Below, one piece after another: positions 8,825 to 18,578 of a stretch of DNA of 47,269 bases. A program made the position numbers and the translations under genes. The notes beneath the pieces are model-generated. The model was given only the letters and a program-made list of their open reading frames with translations, did not search any database and was not told the origin of the DNA. The first letter of the stretch is position 1, and the number at the start of each line of letters is the position of its first letter. The stretch is taken from the NCBI GenBank assembly GCA_903840415.1, contig CAIMFY010000119.1, positions 1-47,269 of the forward strand. The letters are read 5' to 3'. This stretch comes from an uncultured Opitutia bacterium (GTDB lineage: Bacteria; Verrucomicrobiota; Verrucomicrobiia; Opitutales; Opitutaceae).

Positions 8825-10204
8825 CTAGGAATAGATGGGCTGCGAGGTGAAGGTTTCGAATTCGAGGCGGTGCAGAGCGCGATTGGCGAAGGCGCCAGCC
8901 GCGATCGAACCTGCAGCGGCGGCAGCGGTAAAACCGAGGCCATACCAGCGCTCGTCGGTCAGGAGGCCGGCCAATGTGACGACAAGATTAATGACAGCAA
9001 AGAACGTGCAACTGATCAGCGCATCGCGGAGATGGTTTAGATAGAAGAGCACGGTCAGCAGAGCAAGGAAGAGCACCAAAAGGCAGACGCCGATGAGCGT
9101 GACTTGAAACACCAGTGTTTGCACGGTGCCGAGACCGAGCGCAGCAAGTAGTCGATCGGCGGCCAATACGAGGGCGAGGGTGAAGGCGCCCTGAAATTTA
9201 AGCAACTGCGCCAGGCCGTCGCGAAGCGAGTCAACCATCAGTGCCTTTGTTCGCAGGATATCTCCCAACGTGCCCTTGTCCACGACGAGACGGAAAAAAT
9301 CCGCGTAGTGACCAGCAAACTTGGTTTCGAGTGTAAGAAGAAATACCGCCATTCCGGGGGCAACCGAGAGAAAGCTCAAAAAGACGGCTTGATCGTAGAG
9401 GGGCGAAGCCCAAAGCGCGCCTGCGACGCGATAACCGTGGGGCGATAGCCACCAGTGGAGCGGCTTGTCGATCCAGATGCCCAGATTGTATACGAGACCA
9501 CATAGGGCGAGGTCGCAGTGTCTCCCGAAGGAGGAAAGAAACGCAAAACTTGGTGGGCCAGTTGTGCCATACTCACGGTAAATGACACGCACCATGGTGA
9601 GCAGGAGGACGACTTGCCCGAGGAGAAATCCAGCCATGGTGCCGGCAACCCCAAACCAACGAGCAAGGAACCAAGCAGCGACGAAACTCACCGCGTAACC
9701 TATGGCAAAACAACGAACGACCGCGGTGTAGTCGCGCACTGCGGTAAGGTAGATGGCCGCGATCCAGATAGCGGACACCACCATGAGGACGCCGGCGGCA
9801 GCGACTTGGAACAGGGGCGTTGCGGGCACGAACCCGATAAAAAAAATGAATCCGAGCGTGCCGTTGATCACGATGGTCAGGACGAGGGCGCCGAGGAGCG
9901 ACGGGAATATTCTTTCATCCTGTTTTGCGAAAACAGCGTCAGCCGTGTAACGCGAAAGGAGGAGTTGCAGCGGTCCGGTCGTCACGAGTGAAAACGCGAA
10001 GATGTGCGTGACCGAGACGAAGAAAAGGTCGAGTTCATGCGCCGCTCCAGCGCGATGAAGGACTAGTCCGAGTGCGGCGAGGGTGACCATCGAGAGCACC
10101 CAGGGACCGCTGCCGATGAGCGCGGCGAATCCGTAGGCGTGCAGGCCGCTCGCGAGCGTGCGCTTCTGCATAAGTTTCGTGAGTTGGAATCCAATTCCGG
10201 CCAT
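8825..10204 (-). CDS. pelG: Pel polysaccharide inner-membrane transporter PelG
   Basis: 459-aa polytopic membrane protein (about 12 hydrophobic helices) starting MAGIGFQLTKLMQKRT, the usual PelG opening. PelG belongs to the MOP/Wzx-like flippase superfamily and acts with the glycosyltransferase PelF, and with PelD and PelE, to move the growing Pel chain across the inner membrane. It starts 1 base after the pelF stop, so the two are almost certainly co-translated. The assignment rests on the start motif, size, topology and position at the end of a complete pel gene order. Confidence 0.92.
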   Translation of the reverse strand: MAGIGFQLTKLMQKRTLASGLHAYGFAALIGSGPWVLSMVTLAALGLVLHRAGAAHELDLFFVSVTHIFAFSLVTTGPLQLLLSRYTADAVFAKQDERIFPSLLGALVLTIVINGTLGFIFFIGFVPATPLFQVAAAGVLMVVSAIWIAAIYLTAVRDYTAVVRCFAIGYAVSFVAAWFLARWFGVAGTMAGFLLGQVVLLLTMVRVIYREYGTTGPPSFAFLSSFGRHCDLALCGLVYNLGIWIDKPLHWWLSPHGYRVAGALWASPLYDQAVFLSFLSVAPGMAVFLLTLETKFAGHYADFFRLVVDKGTLGDILRTKALMVDSLRDGLAQLLKFQGAFTLALVLAADRLLAALGLGTVQTLVFQVTLIGVCLLVLFLALLTVLFYLNHLRDALISCTFFAVINLVVTLAGLLTDERWYGLGFTAAAAAGSIAAGAFANRALHRLEFETFTSQPIYS

Positions 10205-10205
10205 A

Positions 10206-11795
10206 TCAGTCAGTTTCTCGATTTTCGGCGGATGCGACGCTGGTTGCGTTTACTTCCGACCAAGCGTGGTCAGTGTAGTATGCGCGGTATTTGCCCATTA
10301 TCTCATTTTGCCGATAATGGCGCTCAGCGCGGGTGCGACCAGCGTGTCCCATGGTGAGAAGATTTTGCGCAGACGATATCATACGCAGGATAGCGTCGGC
10401 AGTATCGAGCGGGGAGCATATCTTGGTGAGGAGTCCTGCACGGCCGATGGCCTTGTCCTCTGGTGTGCGGCCAAAAATGAGTTCGCGACACGCGCCGACA
10501 TCCGTAGCGACACACGGAACGCCGGCTGCGAACGCTTCCAAGATGATGAGCGGGAGTCCTTCGCTGATGCTGGTCAGCAAGCAAACGTCGAGTCCCGATA
10601 GGATTTCCCGGACGTTCTGTGGTCCGAGAAAAAGGACCTTCTTTTCCAGACCCATTAGTGTGACCATCTGTTTACACTCTTCGAAATATTCAGGGTCTTC
10701 CTCCGTGGGACCAATGAGATGAAAAACGGCGCGCGGCTCACGAGACACGACACTGCGGGCGGCCCGGATGAGCGTCTTCACATCTTTGATGGGCACGACG
10801 CGCCCGATGAAACCGATCACAATTTCCGCACCGAGACCGGCGGCGAGGCGAGTGGTGCGTCGCGCCAAAGCTGCATCGAATTTCGTCGGATCGATGCCGT
10901 TGGGGATGACTTCGAGTCGCCGCGCTTTGGCGCCGAATTCAATTTGAAGGTAGGTATTGCCCTCGAAGAGTGAAACGATTCGGTGGGCGCCAGCATAGGA
11001 CACTTCGCCAAGAAACATAAACAGGTCGATCCAGAGCTGCTTGAATGCGCCGAGACCCTCGCCGATGTCAAAATAACGGCTTTGAGGGTCGTAGATCCAC
11101 GTGGCCTGACTGATTTCCGCGATTCGTTCTTTGGTGTAGATACCGTGCTCGGTGATGAGATAGGGAGTGCCAGACCGGCGGGCGGCGTATGCGCCGAGGA
11201 GGCCGGCATAGCCCGTGGAAACACTGTGATACATTCGGGCGGGTGGCAGACGGTGCCGCGCACTTAAAGCTGTCCACACGGGAAGATGCACAAAGCGGGC
11301 CGCCCAAAAGAAATCGATGAATGATTCATCCGGCGCCACGCGCTGGCAGACCTCGGTGAGGAGTGACCACGCTTCTTCGTCGTGGAGAAGGTTGCCAAAG
11401 GTAAACGGGGCGCCGGCTGCTTGCGCTGCATCGAGGGCGTCGATGATGGACCAAAAAGCAGGCAGACGAGCGCTAGTGGTAGCAGCGAGATAGAATGTGC
11501 GCAGTGCGGCATAAACTGGGGCGCGCTGTTCGGCGGTGAGCGGCGCAGAGATCAGCTCCGCCGGTGGTAACGGCTCGAAAAGGAATACTTCAATGAGCGA
11601 AACGACATTGGCGGGCGGCGTGTAGCGTTTCTTCACCGCTTGTGCGCGCGTGCTGCCCATGAAAAAAAGCGCGAAGGTCACTTCGGGCAACTCGGTGATA
11701 ATTTGATGAACCCAGGACGAGACACCACCCTGAACGTAAGGATAGGTGCCTTCGAGCACCAGGCACACATCGACAATCTTCGGCTCGGTGCTCAT
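10206..11795 (-). CDS. pelF: Pel glycosyltransferase PelF
   Basis: Cytosolic GT-B glycosyltransferase (529 aa, GT4-like) that polymerises the Pel chain from a UDP-amino-sugar. It opens with VDVCLVLEGTYPYVQGGVSSW, characteristic of PelF, and has the C-terminal donor-site motif SEGLPLIILEAFAAG with the E-x7-E pattern. I selected the ATG at 11795 because it gives the normal PelF start and an ATGA overlap with the end of pelE; an upstream in-frame start at 11822 would add nine residues inside pelE. It is followed directly by pelG. Confidence 0.95.
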   Translation of the reverse strand: MSTEPKIVDVCLVLEGTYPYVQGGVSSWVHQIITELPEVTFALFFMGSTRAQAVKKRYTPPANVVSLIEVFLFEPLPPAELISAPLTAEQRAPVYAALRTFYLAATTSARLPAFWSIIDALDAAQAAGAPFTFGNLLHDEEAWSLLTEVCQRVAPDESFIDFFWAARFVHLPVWTALSARHRLPPARMYHSVSTGYAGLLGAYAARRSGTPYLITEHGIYTKERIAEISQATWIYDPQSRYFDIGEGLGAFKQLWIDLFMFLGEVSYAGAHRIVSLFEGNTYLQIEFGAKARRLEVIPNGIDPTKFDAALARRTTRLAAGLGAEIVIGFIGRVVPIKDVKTLIRAARSVVSREPRAVFHLIGPTEEDPEYFEECKQMVTLMGLEKKVLFLGPQNVREILSGLDVCLLTSISEGLPLIILEAFAAGVPCVATDVGACRELIFGRTPEDKAIGRAGLLTKICSPLDTADAILRMISSAQNLLTMGHAGRTRAERHYRQNEIMGKYRAYYTDHAWSEVNATSVASAENRETD

Positions 11796-12775
11796 GACGG
11801 CGACTCGCTCGACTGGTGCCAAAAATGCGCGAGCTCGTCGACCCGGGGGTTAACGATTCGACCGCGTTGGAAGACCGCGAACAACTCGCGGAGGCGCACC
11901 CAATCGCCCTTCATAAAGACCAGTTCCATCAGCCAAGGCAGCGTCTGACGAACGTCATGACCGATGTGATCGAGGTGCGCGAACCACTGGTCAGCGGCAG
12001 CGAGGTTGCGGGCGCGAATCGCGCACTTGAGGCCGAGGAAGGCGATTTCCTGGTTGGTGGGCTGGAGTTCGGCCGCGCGGGCGAGAAGGGTCTGAGCCTG
12101 ATTGAGGTAGTGCGTGGCGGTTTCGTCGTCACCAGCAACATCGAGGTAAACCAGTTCGTGATATTGTTCCGCGAGGCGCACCGCGTGGAGTGCCGCGCCG
12201 GGTTCGGCCGCGAGGCGCTGGGCGAGTTCCTTCAGACTGCTTTCATAACGCTCCAGCATCGTGCTCAAAATATTCTGGGCGTAGATGCGGACCTGTTCGT
12301 CACTATCCTGAAGACCTTTGCGGAGGAGCGGAATAGCGAGCTGCGGCTCGAGATCACGAAGAGCGAGGATGGCGTTGCGCCGGAGCTGCGTGCGCGGGCT
12401 TTGTAGAATCTCGACAATGGATTCGCCGGCCGCACCAGCGGGAAGCGAGTCGGAGAGCCCCGTCTCCGCCTCGTCATTCCAGACCACATAACGTCGATCG
12501 CCACGGTCGATGGGCGGTAGCCGAAGCGTGCGAGCAAGTGCCAGGCATGCGAGCGGACCCAAAAGGGGAAACAAGACTGCGGGTGCAGCCATCAACCACC
12601 AGAGATGTTGTTGCCCGTTGGGAAGAAAAACGACCGAGCCATAACCCCATACCAACGCGCCCGCAAAGTGAGCGAGCAAAGCAAGTGAGATCGTTGGATA
12701 GTGCGTGAGAAAAATCAGCGCGAGAAAGTGGAGGAGTGCGCCGAGGACGAGTGCGATGAGACGCAGACGGATCAT
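11792..12775 (-). CDS. pelE: PelE-like inner-membrane protein with helical repeats
   Basis: 327-aa protein with hydrophobic N-terminal segments (to about residue 85), then a soluble part. Around residues 120-180 it has HEAT-like pairs (RRNAILALRDLEPQLAIPLL, then DSDEQVRIYAQNIL), and further on TPR-like helices. PelE of Pseudomonas is an inner-membrane TPR protein in the PelD-E-F-G synthase complex, and this gene occupies the pelE position between pelD and pelF, with ATGA overlaps on both sides. Sequence similarity between PelE proteins is low, so the call rests on topology and position. Confidence 0.85.
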   Translation of the reverse strand: MIRLRLIALVLGALLHFLALIFLTHYPTISLALLAHFAGALVWGYGSVVFLPNGQQHLWWLMAAPAVLFPLLGPLACLALARTLRLPPIDRGDRRYVVWNDEAETGLSDSLPAGAAGESIVEILQSPRTQLRRNAILALRDLEPQLAIPLLRKGLQDSDEQVRIYAQNILSTMLERYESSLKELAQRLAAEPGAALHAVRLAEQYHELVYLDVAGDDETATHYLNQAQTLLARAAELQPTNQEIAFLGLKCAIRARNLAAADQWFAHLDHIGHDVRQTLPWLMELVFMKGDWVRLRELFAVFQRGRIVNPRVDELAHFWHQSSESPS

Positions 12776-14133
12776 GGTGCGGCGAAAATCGCGGGAGCGT
12801 CGAGTTCGGCAAGGATGGCGGCGACATCATTGACGCGACCGAATTCGATCCGACGTATCGAGACTTCAGTTGGCCACGGCCCAGTTTGTTTCAGGAATTG
12901 GCGGCAGCGTTCGATGAAGATGCTCGCCCCGCGCTCCCCCACGAGCGGCAGGAGGACCACGAGGTGTGGCTCCGCATGGCCGAGTTCGACCGCGTAGTCG
13001 CCCGCTCGAACGGCACCGAGCAGAGCGGATTCGAAGCGCGCCTGCTCGGTGGCCGGTGCGCCCGGGAGCGCGAGCATGACGACCGACGAAGGCAAGCCGT
13101 GGCGCTCGTGGGTCTGAAGCGCGAGCGTTAGCAAGTGCTGGAAATGGGCCCGCGTGAACACGCGTTGCGAGCCGCGCCCAGCCACGACGCGGAAGCGACC
13201 GGCCGCCTCGGAGGCGAGGTCGAGTGCTTCGCCGGCCCAGTCGCAAATCAGCGCGATGAGATTCGCCGATTGCGCAGTAAAGCTGATAAAGGGCAGGCCT
13301 GTGACCACCAAAATGGCGCGCCCGCGGCCCGCGGCGTCCCGGAGCGGAGCAGCCAGCAGTGTGCGTTCACCAGCAGGCGGGTCACGTTGCTGGAGGATTT
13401 CCGGGAGCGTGACGAGTGACGATCGGTTTAACGCGAGCTGAATAACAGGTGACTCAGCCGGACCAATCGTTGGCGGCAGATGAGTATCGCGACCAATGAC
13501 CGCGAGGCGCAGGAGTGGCCCGCCCACAGTGGAAACGGCATAGATCGCCGCGTCGGCCAAGCGGACCTGACGCTTGAGAAACTGGAGAACCTCCGATGGA
13601 AGGTCTTCGGCCGAGCAGGCGTAAAGCCGGCGTAGTTCGGTATCGAGCGCGCTCACTTCACCGTCTCGGGCAGCAACGACGCGGTCGAGTTCATCCTTCA
13701 CGCCGCGAAGATAACGAACATCCGAGTCAAGGCGACGAACGGAGGTTGAAAGCTTTTCGAGTTGGGCTTCGGATTGAACCCGTTCACGGCGAAACCAGCC
13801 GAAGAGTTCGCCACAAATACCTCCGGCAAAGAGAAGACTCACATGCAAGAATGGGGTCGTGTAGACGGCGGCGCGGACTGAAACCGATCCAAGGGTACTC
13901 TGCTGGACGATAATCAGGACGCTGGCTGCGAAACCAGCAAAGATGCCGGCGACGAAACCATACCGACCGCCAATAATAATTGGCAGCAGGAGATAAGGCG
14001 TGGGATTGAGATTCGTCCATCCGGGATGAGACCGGTCAAAAAGCAGATTGGCGCCGACGACGAGTGCGGCCACGAGCGCAGCATCTAACGCGATCGACTT
14101 TGGCGGCGGCAGCGCGGGGACTGGCAGTAACAT
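12772..14133 (-). CDS. pelD: c-di-GMP receptor PelD
   Basis: 453-aa inner-membrane protein with several N-terminal hydrophobic segments (about 15-110), a coiled region (about 115-170), a GAF-like domain (about 175-310) and a degenerate GGDEF domain at the C-terminus. The inhibitory-site motif RxxD is present as R376-A-G-D379, followed after five residues by GHAEP (385-389) in place of GGDEF. It should therefore bind c-di-GMP but not make it, as known for Pseudomonas PelD. It switches on the Pel synthase when c-di-GMP is bound. Gene order pelC-pelD-pelE is kept, with an ATGA overlap to pelE. Confidence 0.93.
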   Translation of the reverse strand: MLLPVPALPPPKSIALDAALVAALVVGANLLFDRSHPGWTNLNPTPYLLLPIIIGGRYGFVAGIFAGFAASVLIIVQQSTLGSVSVRAAVYTTPFLHVSLLFAGGICGELFGWFRRERVQSEAQLEKLSTSVRRLDSDVRYLRGVKDELDRVVAARDGEVSALDTELRRLYACSAEDLPSEVLQFLKRQVRLADAAIYAVSTVGGPLLRLAVIGRDTHLPPTIGPAESPVIQLALNRSSLVTLPEILQQRDPPAGERTLLAAPLRDAAGRGRAILVVTGLPFISFTAQSANLIALICDWAGEALDLASEAAGRFRVVAGRGSQRVFTRAHFQHLLTLALQTHERHGLPSSVVMLALPGAPATEQARFESALLGAVRAGDYAVELGHAEPHLVVLLPLVGERGASIFIERCRQFLKQTGPWPTEVSIRRIEFGRVNDVAAILAELDAPAIFAAP

Positions 14134-14156
14134 GTGGGAACGAGCAGCGGGCCGCC

Positions 14157-14699
14157 TTATTGTTTGTTCTCAGAATGGCGGAGGCGGTTGCCAGTTATGG
14201 GCAAATCGCTCACGAGCACTCGAACCGCCTTTCGTGAAGCCGAGGTGAGCGAGGCAAACGCGTAGCCCACGTTGGCGCTGGTGCCCTGCCAAAGCGTTTG
14301 TCCGGTCGCGGCATCAACCAAGCGGAGCGTAACGCCAACGGCGGGATCGCCGTTTAGGTCGGTCTTGTATCGGTATTCATGGACCGTGCCGATCAGAAGG
14401 TGCGAGGCGCCTGCACTGCGTGCCAATTCGGCATACCGACCATCAGCACCTTGAGCCTTGTCGACGGCAGAGCGGATGAGAGTTTCCTCTGTTTGAAATA
14501 ATGGGAGACCCGCTTCGACGAGTGCACTGCCAGTCATTTCGGTCAGTGCGCGACCGGCATGCTCGTCGTCCGTGGCATTGATGAAGGGCGGGAGTAGCAG
14601 GCGTTCGACGCGAATGTTGCCGGTCGGGCCACCTTGTGTGACGACGGTGGCGCAGCCAGTGGTTAGCGCGACAAGACAAAAGGCGAGGAGACGTTTCAT
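14157..14699 (-). CDS. pelC: Outer-membrane lipoprotein PelC
   Basis: 180-aa lipoprotein: the signal peptide ends in the lipobox LTTGC, giving an N-terminal lipidated Cys at residue 15. PelC of Pseudomonas forms a dodecameric ring on the periplasmic face of the outer membrane and funnels the polymer to PelB. The body has the expected small alpha/beta pattern with a late VRLVD-type strand and length close to known PelC (about 170 aa). It follows the pelB barrel gene after 28 bases and precedes pelD by 23 bases. Confidence 0.88.
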   Translation of the reverse strand: MKRLLAFCLVALTTGCATVVTQGGPTGNIRVERLLLPPFINATDDEHAGRALTEMTGSALVEAGLPLFQTEETLIRSAVDKAQGADGRYAELARSAGASHLLIGTVHEYRYKTDLNGDPAVGVTLRLVDAATGQTLWQGTSANVGYAFASLTSASRKAVRVLVSDLPITGNRLRHSENKQ

Positions 14700-14727
14700 A
14701 ACAAAAGGGTCGAACGATGGGGTCAGT

Positions 14728-16299
14728 TCAGTAGTAGGATCGAATTAGAAAATTAAAAAATGTCGCGGCTGAACCGGCGTTACTGGAAGTGGCACTCGAG
14801 AAGTAGCCGGCCTCCGCGTTGAGTTCGATGCTTTTTCTAGGGAAGAACGAGAGCGCAAGCGCGGAATTCCAGTCGGCAGAAGCGAGTTCGAAATCATAAT
14901 CAACTCCAATCGTGAATCGGTAGCGCCACGCGTGAGCCATATCATCGGACACGACCAAGCCGATGCCCTGACGGTTGATGCGATGGGAAACGAGGGACGT
15001 GAGTAGGCTTTGTTGTCCTGAAAGACTGAGGGAGGGGTTGGCGATCGGTGCAACCATTGCGGGAGGAGCGGAAGCGTCGGGAGTAAACGCGCCGAGTGAG
15101 CCGCGATACCCGCCGACGATATGCGGACCGTGGTCTTCGCGCGTGAACGTGTAATCGAGGTTGGCGTCGAGACTGGTTCCTCGGCCGAGTGCGGCGTGGG
15201 CGACGTGTAACTCGCGGAGTTGCGCCCGTGCGGTCAGAGTAAGATCAGCTTGCAAAAGCCAGTTGAGCGCGAGGACGGCTCGATCTTCGCGACCGTCAAT
15301 CAATTCGAGGGCGAGGCTGTCCGTAGCCCGAGCGTTGCCGGTGACTTCGAATGAAAGCGTGCGATCCTGCACCAGAAGATAATGGACGCGGGCTGTGCCG
15401 AGCGGACCCTCTCCGGAAGCACCGATGGAGACATCTGACGTCCAGCGCCGATCGTAGGTCGAGGTCAGCGTCGCGGCTGCTTCGGCTCGTGGGCTGCGCG
15501 CGGCGCGGAGCGTTGGAGTAGATTCGAGGGTAACGTCGTCGCGAGTGTAGGTGAGGGCGAGCCAGTGGCGTTCGCTGAGATGCGAGGCTTCGGCTGCACC
15601 GTAACGCCAGACTCTGGCATGGTTGAGACGGGTTTCGCTGAGTGTGGCCTCGAGCCGGGCGCCGTGTTCGCGATAAAGCGTGTCGACGACACGGCGCACT
15701 TCATCGCGAAGCTCGTCACCGAGCCTGTGATGGCGGAGCAATTCCTGATAAGAGAGCATAGCTTGAAACCAATCACCAGCGGCGTAGGCCGCAGCCGCGA
15801 GGTCGGTTTCGTAGGGATAAAGGCGCGATGCGAACTGCTCAGTCTTCAATTCCTGCAAGATGGCGTTGGCCTCGGCGTAGTGCTTCGCGAGGTAGTGGCC
15901 GGCGCCGAGAAAGAAACGGCCTTGATGATCGCCGGGGTAGTAGCGAAGAAATTCCTGCGCCACGCGCAGAGTAGCGGCAGCTTCCTTCTGTTCAACGAAC
16001 ATGGACGCAAGAACGAGCAACGTTTGGCGGTCGGAGGGGTTGGCGGCTAGAATTTTTTTGGCGAGAGCTTCGGCCACTCGCGGCTGGTTGAGGTGCGCGT
16101 AAAGGTAAACCAGTTGGCGGAGTTCATCGATTGGGAGAACCGCGGCCCGATCGATAATCTCTCGGCCCGAGAGCTCGATGTTAGTTAACGCAGTCTCGTC
16201 GGCGCGTAGAGAAAAACCGGCAATACAAAGCAGGAGAAAAAAAACCGAACCCAAGGAAACGATCGAGCGGTCGAGGTGACTTGTGCCTCGAAGCTTCAT
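14728..16299 (-). CDS. pelB: PelB outer-membrane beta-barrel half (short TPR plus porin)
   Basis: 523-aa protein with its own signal peptide (hydrophobic SLGSVFFLLLCIAGFSL, cleavage near LRA-DE). The first 200 residues are TPR-like helices (VEQKEAAATLRVAQEFL, YYPGDHQGRFFLGAGHY). From about residue 220 alternating amphipathic strands rich in Tyr, Trp and Thr run to an aromatic C-terminus (IRSYY), the signature of a barrel recognised by BAM. Pseudomonas PelB is one protein of about 1190 aa with TPRs and a C-terminal 16-strand porin; here the barrel is a separate gene overlapping the TPR gene by ATGA. It should form the Pel export pore. Confidence 0.85.
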   Translation of the reverse strand: MKLRGTSHLDRSIVSLGSVFFLLLCIAGFSLRADETALTNIELSGREIIDRAAVLPIDELRQLVYLYAHLNQPRVAEALAKKILAANPSDRQTLLVLASMFVEQKEAAATLRVAQEFLRYYPGDHQGRFFLGAGHYLAKHYAEANAILQELKTEQFASRLYPYETDLAAAAYAAGDWFQAMLSYQELLRHHRLGDELRDEVRRVVDTLYREHGARLEATLSETRLNHARVWRYGAAEASHLSERHWLALTYTRDDVTLESTPTLRAARSPRAEAAATLTSTYDRRWTSDVSIGASGEGPLGTARVHYLLVQDRTLSFEVTGNARATDSLALELIDGREDRAVLALNWLLQADLTLTARAQLRELHVAHAALGRGTSLDANLDYTFTREDHGPHIVGGYRGSLGAFTPDASAPPAMVAPIANPSLSLSGQQSLLTSLVSHRINRQGIGLVVSDDMAHAWRYRFTIGVDYDFELASADWNSALALSFFPRKSIELNAEAGYFSSATSSNAGSAATFFNFLIRSYY

Positions 16300-18578
16300 T
16301 CTTTCCCCTCCGCCGAGGCTATCTCGAATTGGAGACGGCGGAGAGCCTCGGCATATGCGCGCTTGGCGCCGATGCGATCGCCCCGGGAGAGTCGAATATC
16401 GCCAAGGTCCCGCCAGTCCCCAGCGACCGCAGTGCCGACAGTAGCTAAATAGGTAAGTTGATATTTTTCCGCCGCACGATGGTCACCCGCACTCTCGGCG
16501 ATTTCGGCGGCGAGTTTCAAAATGGCGGGTGTCGGCTCGCGAAGAAATGGGGCGAGGAGCTGATTTGCCTCGGCGTTGCGACCGCGGATGAGAAGCAGTC
16601 GAGCGAGTCCCGCGGTGTAGTTCAATTCGGTCGGCCGTAGGTTGTGCAATTCACGCCAGAGTTGCTCGGCCTCAGAGTAATCGCGAAGGGCCTCGTGAAG
16701 GTGGGCGCGACGCTCGATGATGGGTTCGTCGTGGATCAGGGCAGGTGCAAGTGGCACCGCGAGATAACGCCGCTCGGCCTCGGTATCGTTGTTGAGTCGG
16801 AGAAGTTCGAGGTAGAGCGTGGCCGCTGCGCTGTCCGAATGGAGCGACTGATGTGGCTCAAGCACAGTCTGCGCGGCTGCGTATTTCCATTCCGCAGAGA
16901 GTGCGAACGCGAGTTGCAAACGAAGATCGTCGCCCGGTGTCGTCCGGCGCAAACCTTCCTCGAGCGTGGCCTTGCGCCTCGCGGGATCATCAGCGAGTTC
17001 ATAGCCGTAGGCGAGGAGGAGATAGTCGCGAGCTTCTGGCGTCGGACTGCGGTCGATGCGCCGGCGAAGACCGCGCGTAAAGTCGTCGTAGCGGCCCAGC
17101 GACTCGGCCAACCGAATATAGGGACCGATGATTTCTTCGGTGTCGGTGGCTTGCGCGAGTTGGCGGTAGAGTGCAAGCGCGTCGGTCGAGCGGTTTTGGA
17201 GGACTAGGTTTTCCGCGATCTCTCGGCGGAGCACCGAGTCGGTCGGTCGGAGTGCAACGGCACGTCGAAGCAAGACTTCCGCGTCGGCGAAACGATAAAG
17301 TTCGTAGTGGAGGTGGGCAAACTCGACGAGTGCCGTGGCATCGGAGGGGACCGCCGAGAGGTATTTTTCAAATGCGGCGCGAGCTTCGTCGAATCGTCCC
17401 AAACCGACATACAGTCGAGCAAGACGGAGGGTATCGTCAGGGCGACCGGAGATCGGACTGAGTTTGGCCAGGGCGCGGGCGAGGTCGACGTCACGGTAGA
17501 GGCCGGGATTGAGGGCGATGAGGCGATCAAGAGCGGCGAGGCGTTCGGAGGCGGGACCTGCGTCATCCAGCGCAAACTCAAGCCAAGCGTCGAACGCCGC
17601 GACCGGCTGTCCGGCAAATTCCGATATGCGGGCAAGTTCGCGGAGATCGGCGGAATCGTGGGCACTCAGGTTTACCGCCTGCTGCGCTGTGCTGAACGCG
17701 GCAGCCGGTTGACCGGCGGCCAGCAGCAGGGTGCGGAGACGGCGCTGCGCGACCAAGTCGCGAGGATTCGCCGCAACGTAACGTTCGAAGTAAGGGACGG
17801 CCGCGATCGGATCACCTGCAGCCTGCGCAACGATGGATAATTCGCCGGCGAGCGTGAGGTCGGGCGGAGCGACATCTGCACGGGCGCGGAGAAGGGCCAG
17901 CGCTTCGCGATTGCGATTCAGTTCGCGAAGGAGCGCGATGCGTCGGGTGACGACAGCGGGCATATCTACCTCGCCCAAAGCCGCGAGGGCGTCGACGGTT
18001 CGGCCAGCAAGTTGCCACAGTCGCGAGAGTTCGATGCTTTCATCGGGAGTGCGCTTGGCAGCCGGATGCCCGAGGGCGAAAACACCGGCGGCGAACGCGG
18101 GCAGATTTGCAGCGAGTGCGGCCGAGGTGAAATCGGCGGTGAGCCGAATGCGTTGACCGGCCGGCGCGCGTGCGATGTCGGCGACAACCATCGACCAGGC
18201 CGCCGCCTGATCGGCGAGACGTGGGACAAGCGGGTAAAATTCCAGGAAGATCGGGCCTGAGTATTCTGTCTCGCGCCAAGCGGTCGTGGCCTCCTGCCAG
18301 AAATGGACTAGGGCCGCGGAATTGTTTGGTGGCAGTTCGAGTCGTGTCGCGCGCACTTCAAGCAAACGGAAATACGCTGGGTTACGGGCCCTCTCAGCTG
18401 TGGTGAGTTTACCCAGTTGACGACGGGCGTCTTGCGGCCGCCCGTCGCGGAGAAGATTCTCGATCAGCGTAGAATCGTCCGGCAACAGAAACCAAACGCC
18501 CGCGGCGCAAGCGGCAAGGAGCAGCGCGAGTTGCCACCATGGGAGAATGGCCTTCGGGCGTGCGGCTGCCGAGCTCAT
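16296..18578 (-). CDS. pelB: PelB periplasmic TPR half, inner-membrane anchored
   Basis: 760-aa protein with one N-terminal transmembrane segment (WWQLALLLAACAAGVWFLL, about residues 14-32) and no signal cleavage site, followed by a long series of TPR repeats to the end. It corresponds to the N-terminal scaffold of canonical PelB, which in Pseudomonas contacts PelA and PelC and guides the polymer. Because the following gene begins with its own signal peptide, the split is not a simple frameshift; the scaffold would stay in the inner membrane while the pore is in the outer membrane. It overlaps pelA by ATGA at its start. Confidence 0.82.
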   Translation of the reverse strand: MSSAAARPKAILPWWQLALLLAACAAGVWFLLPDDSTLIENLLRDGRPQDARRQLGKLTTAERARNPAYFRLLEVRATRLELPPNNSAALVHFWQEATTAWRETEYSGPIFLEFYPLVPRLADQAAAWSMVVADIARAPAGQRIRLTADFTSAALAANLPAFAAGVFALGHPAAKRTPDESIELSRLWQLAGRTVDALAALGEVDMPAVVTRRIALLRELNRNREALALLRARADVAPPDLTLAGELSIVAQAAGDPIAAVPYFERYVAANPRDLVAQRRLRTLLLAAGQPAAAFSTAQQAVNLSAHDSADLRELARISEFAGQPVAAFDAWLEFALDDAGPASERLAALDRLIALNPGLYRDVDLARALAKLSPISGRPDDTLRLARLYVGLGRFDEARAAFEKYLSAVPSDATALVEFAHLHYELYRFADAEVLLRRAVALRPTDSVLRREIAENLVLQNRSTDALALYRQLAQATDTEEIIGPYIRLAESLGRYDDFTRGLRRRIDRSPTPEARDYLLLAYGYELADDPARRKATLEEGLRRTTPGDDLRLQLAFALSAEWKYAAAQTVLEPHQSLHSDSAAATLYLELLRLNNDTEAERRYLAVPLAPALIHDEPIIERRAHLHEALRDYSEAEQLWRELHNLRPTELNYTAGLARLLLIRGRNAEANQLLAPFLREPTPAILKLAAEIAESAGDHRAAEKYQLTYLATVGTAVAGDWRDLGDIRLSRGDRIGAKRAYAEALRRLQFEIASAEGKE

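Noticed and set aside
14728-18578. pelB split as a sequencing frameshift
   Set aside because: The downstream gene begins with a full signal peptide after an ATGA overlap, which a frameshift within one gene would not create.
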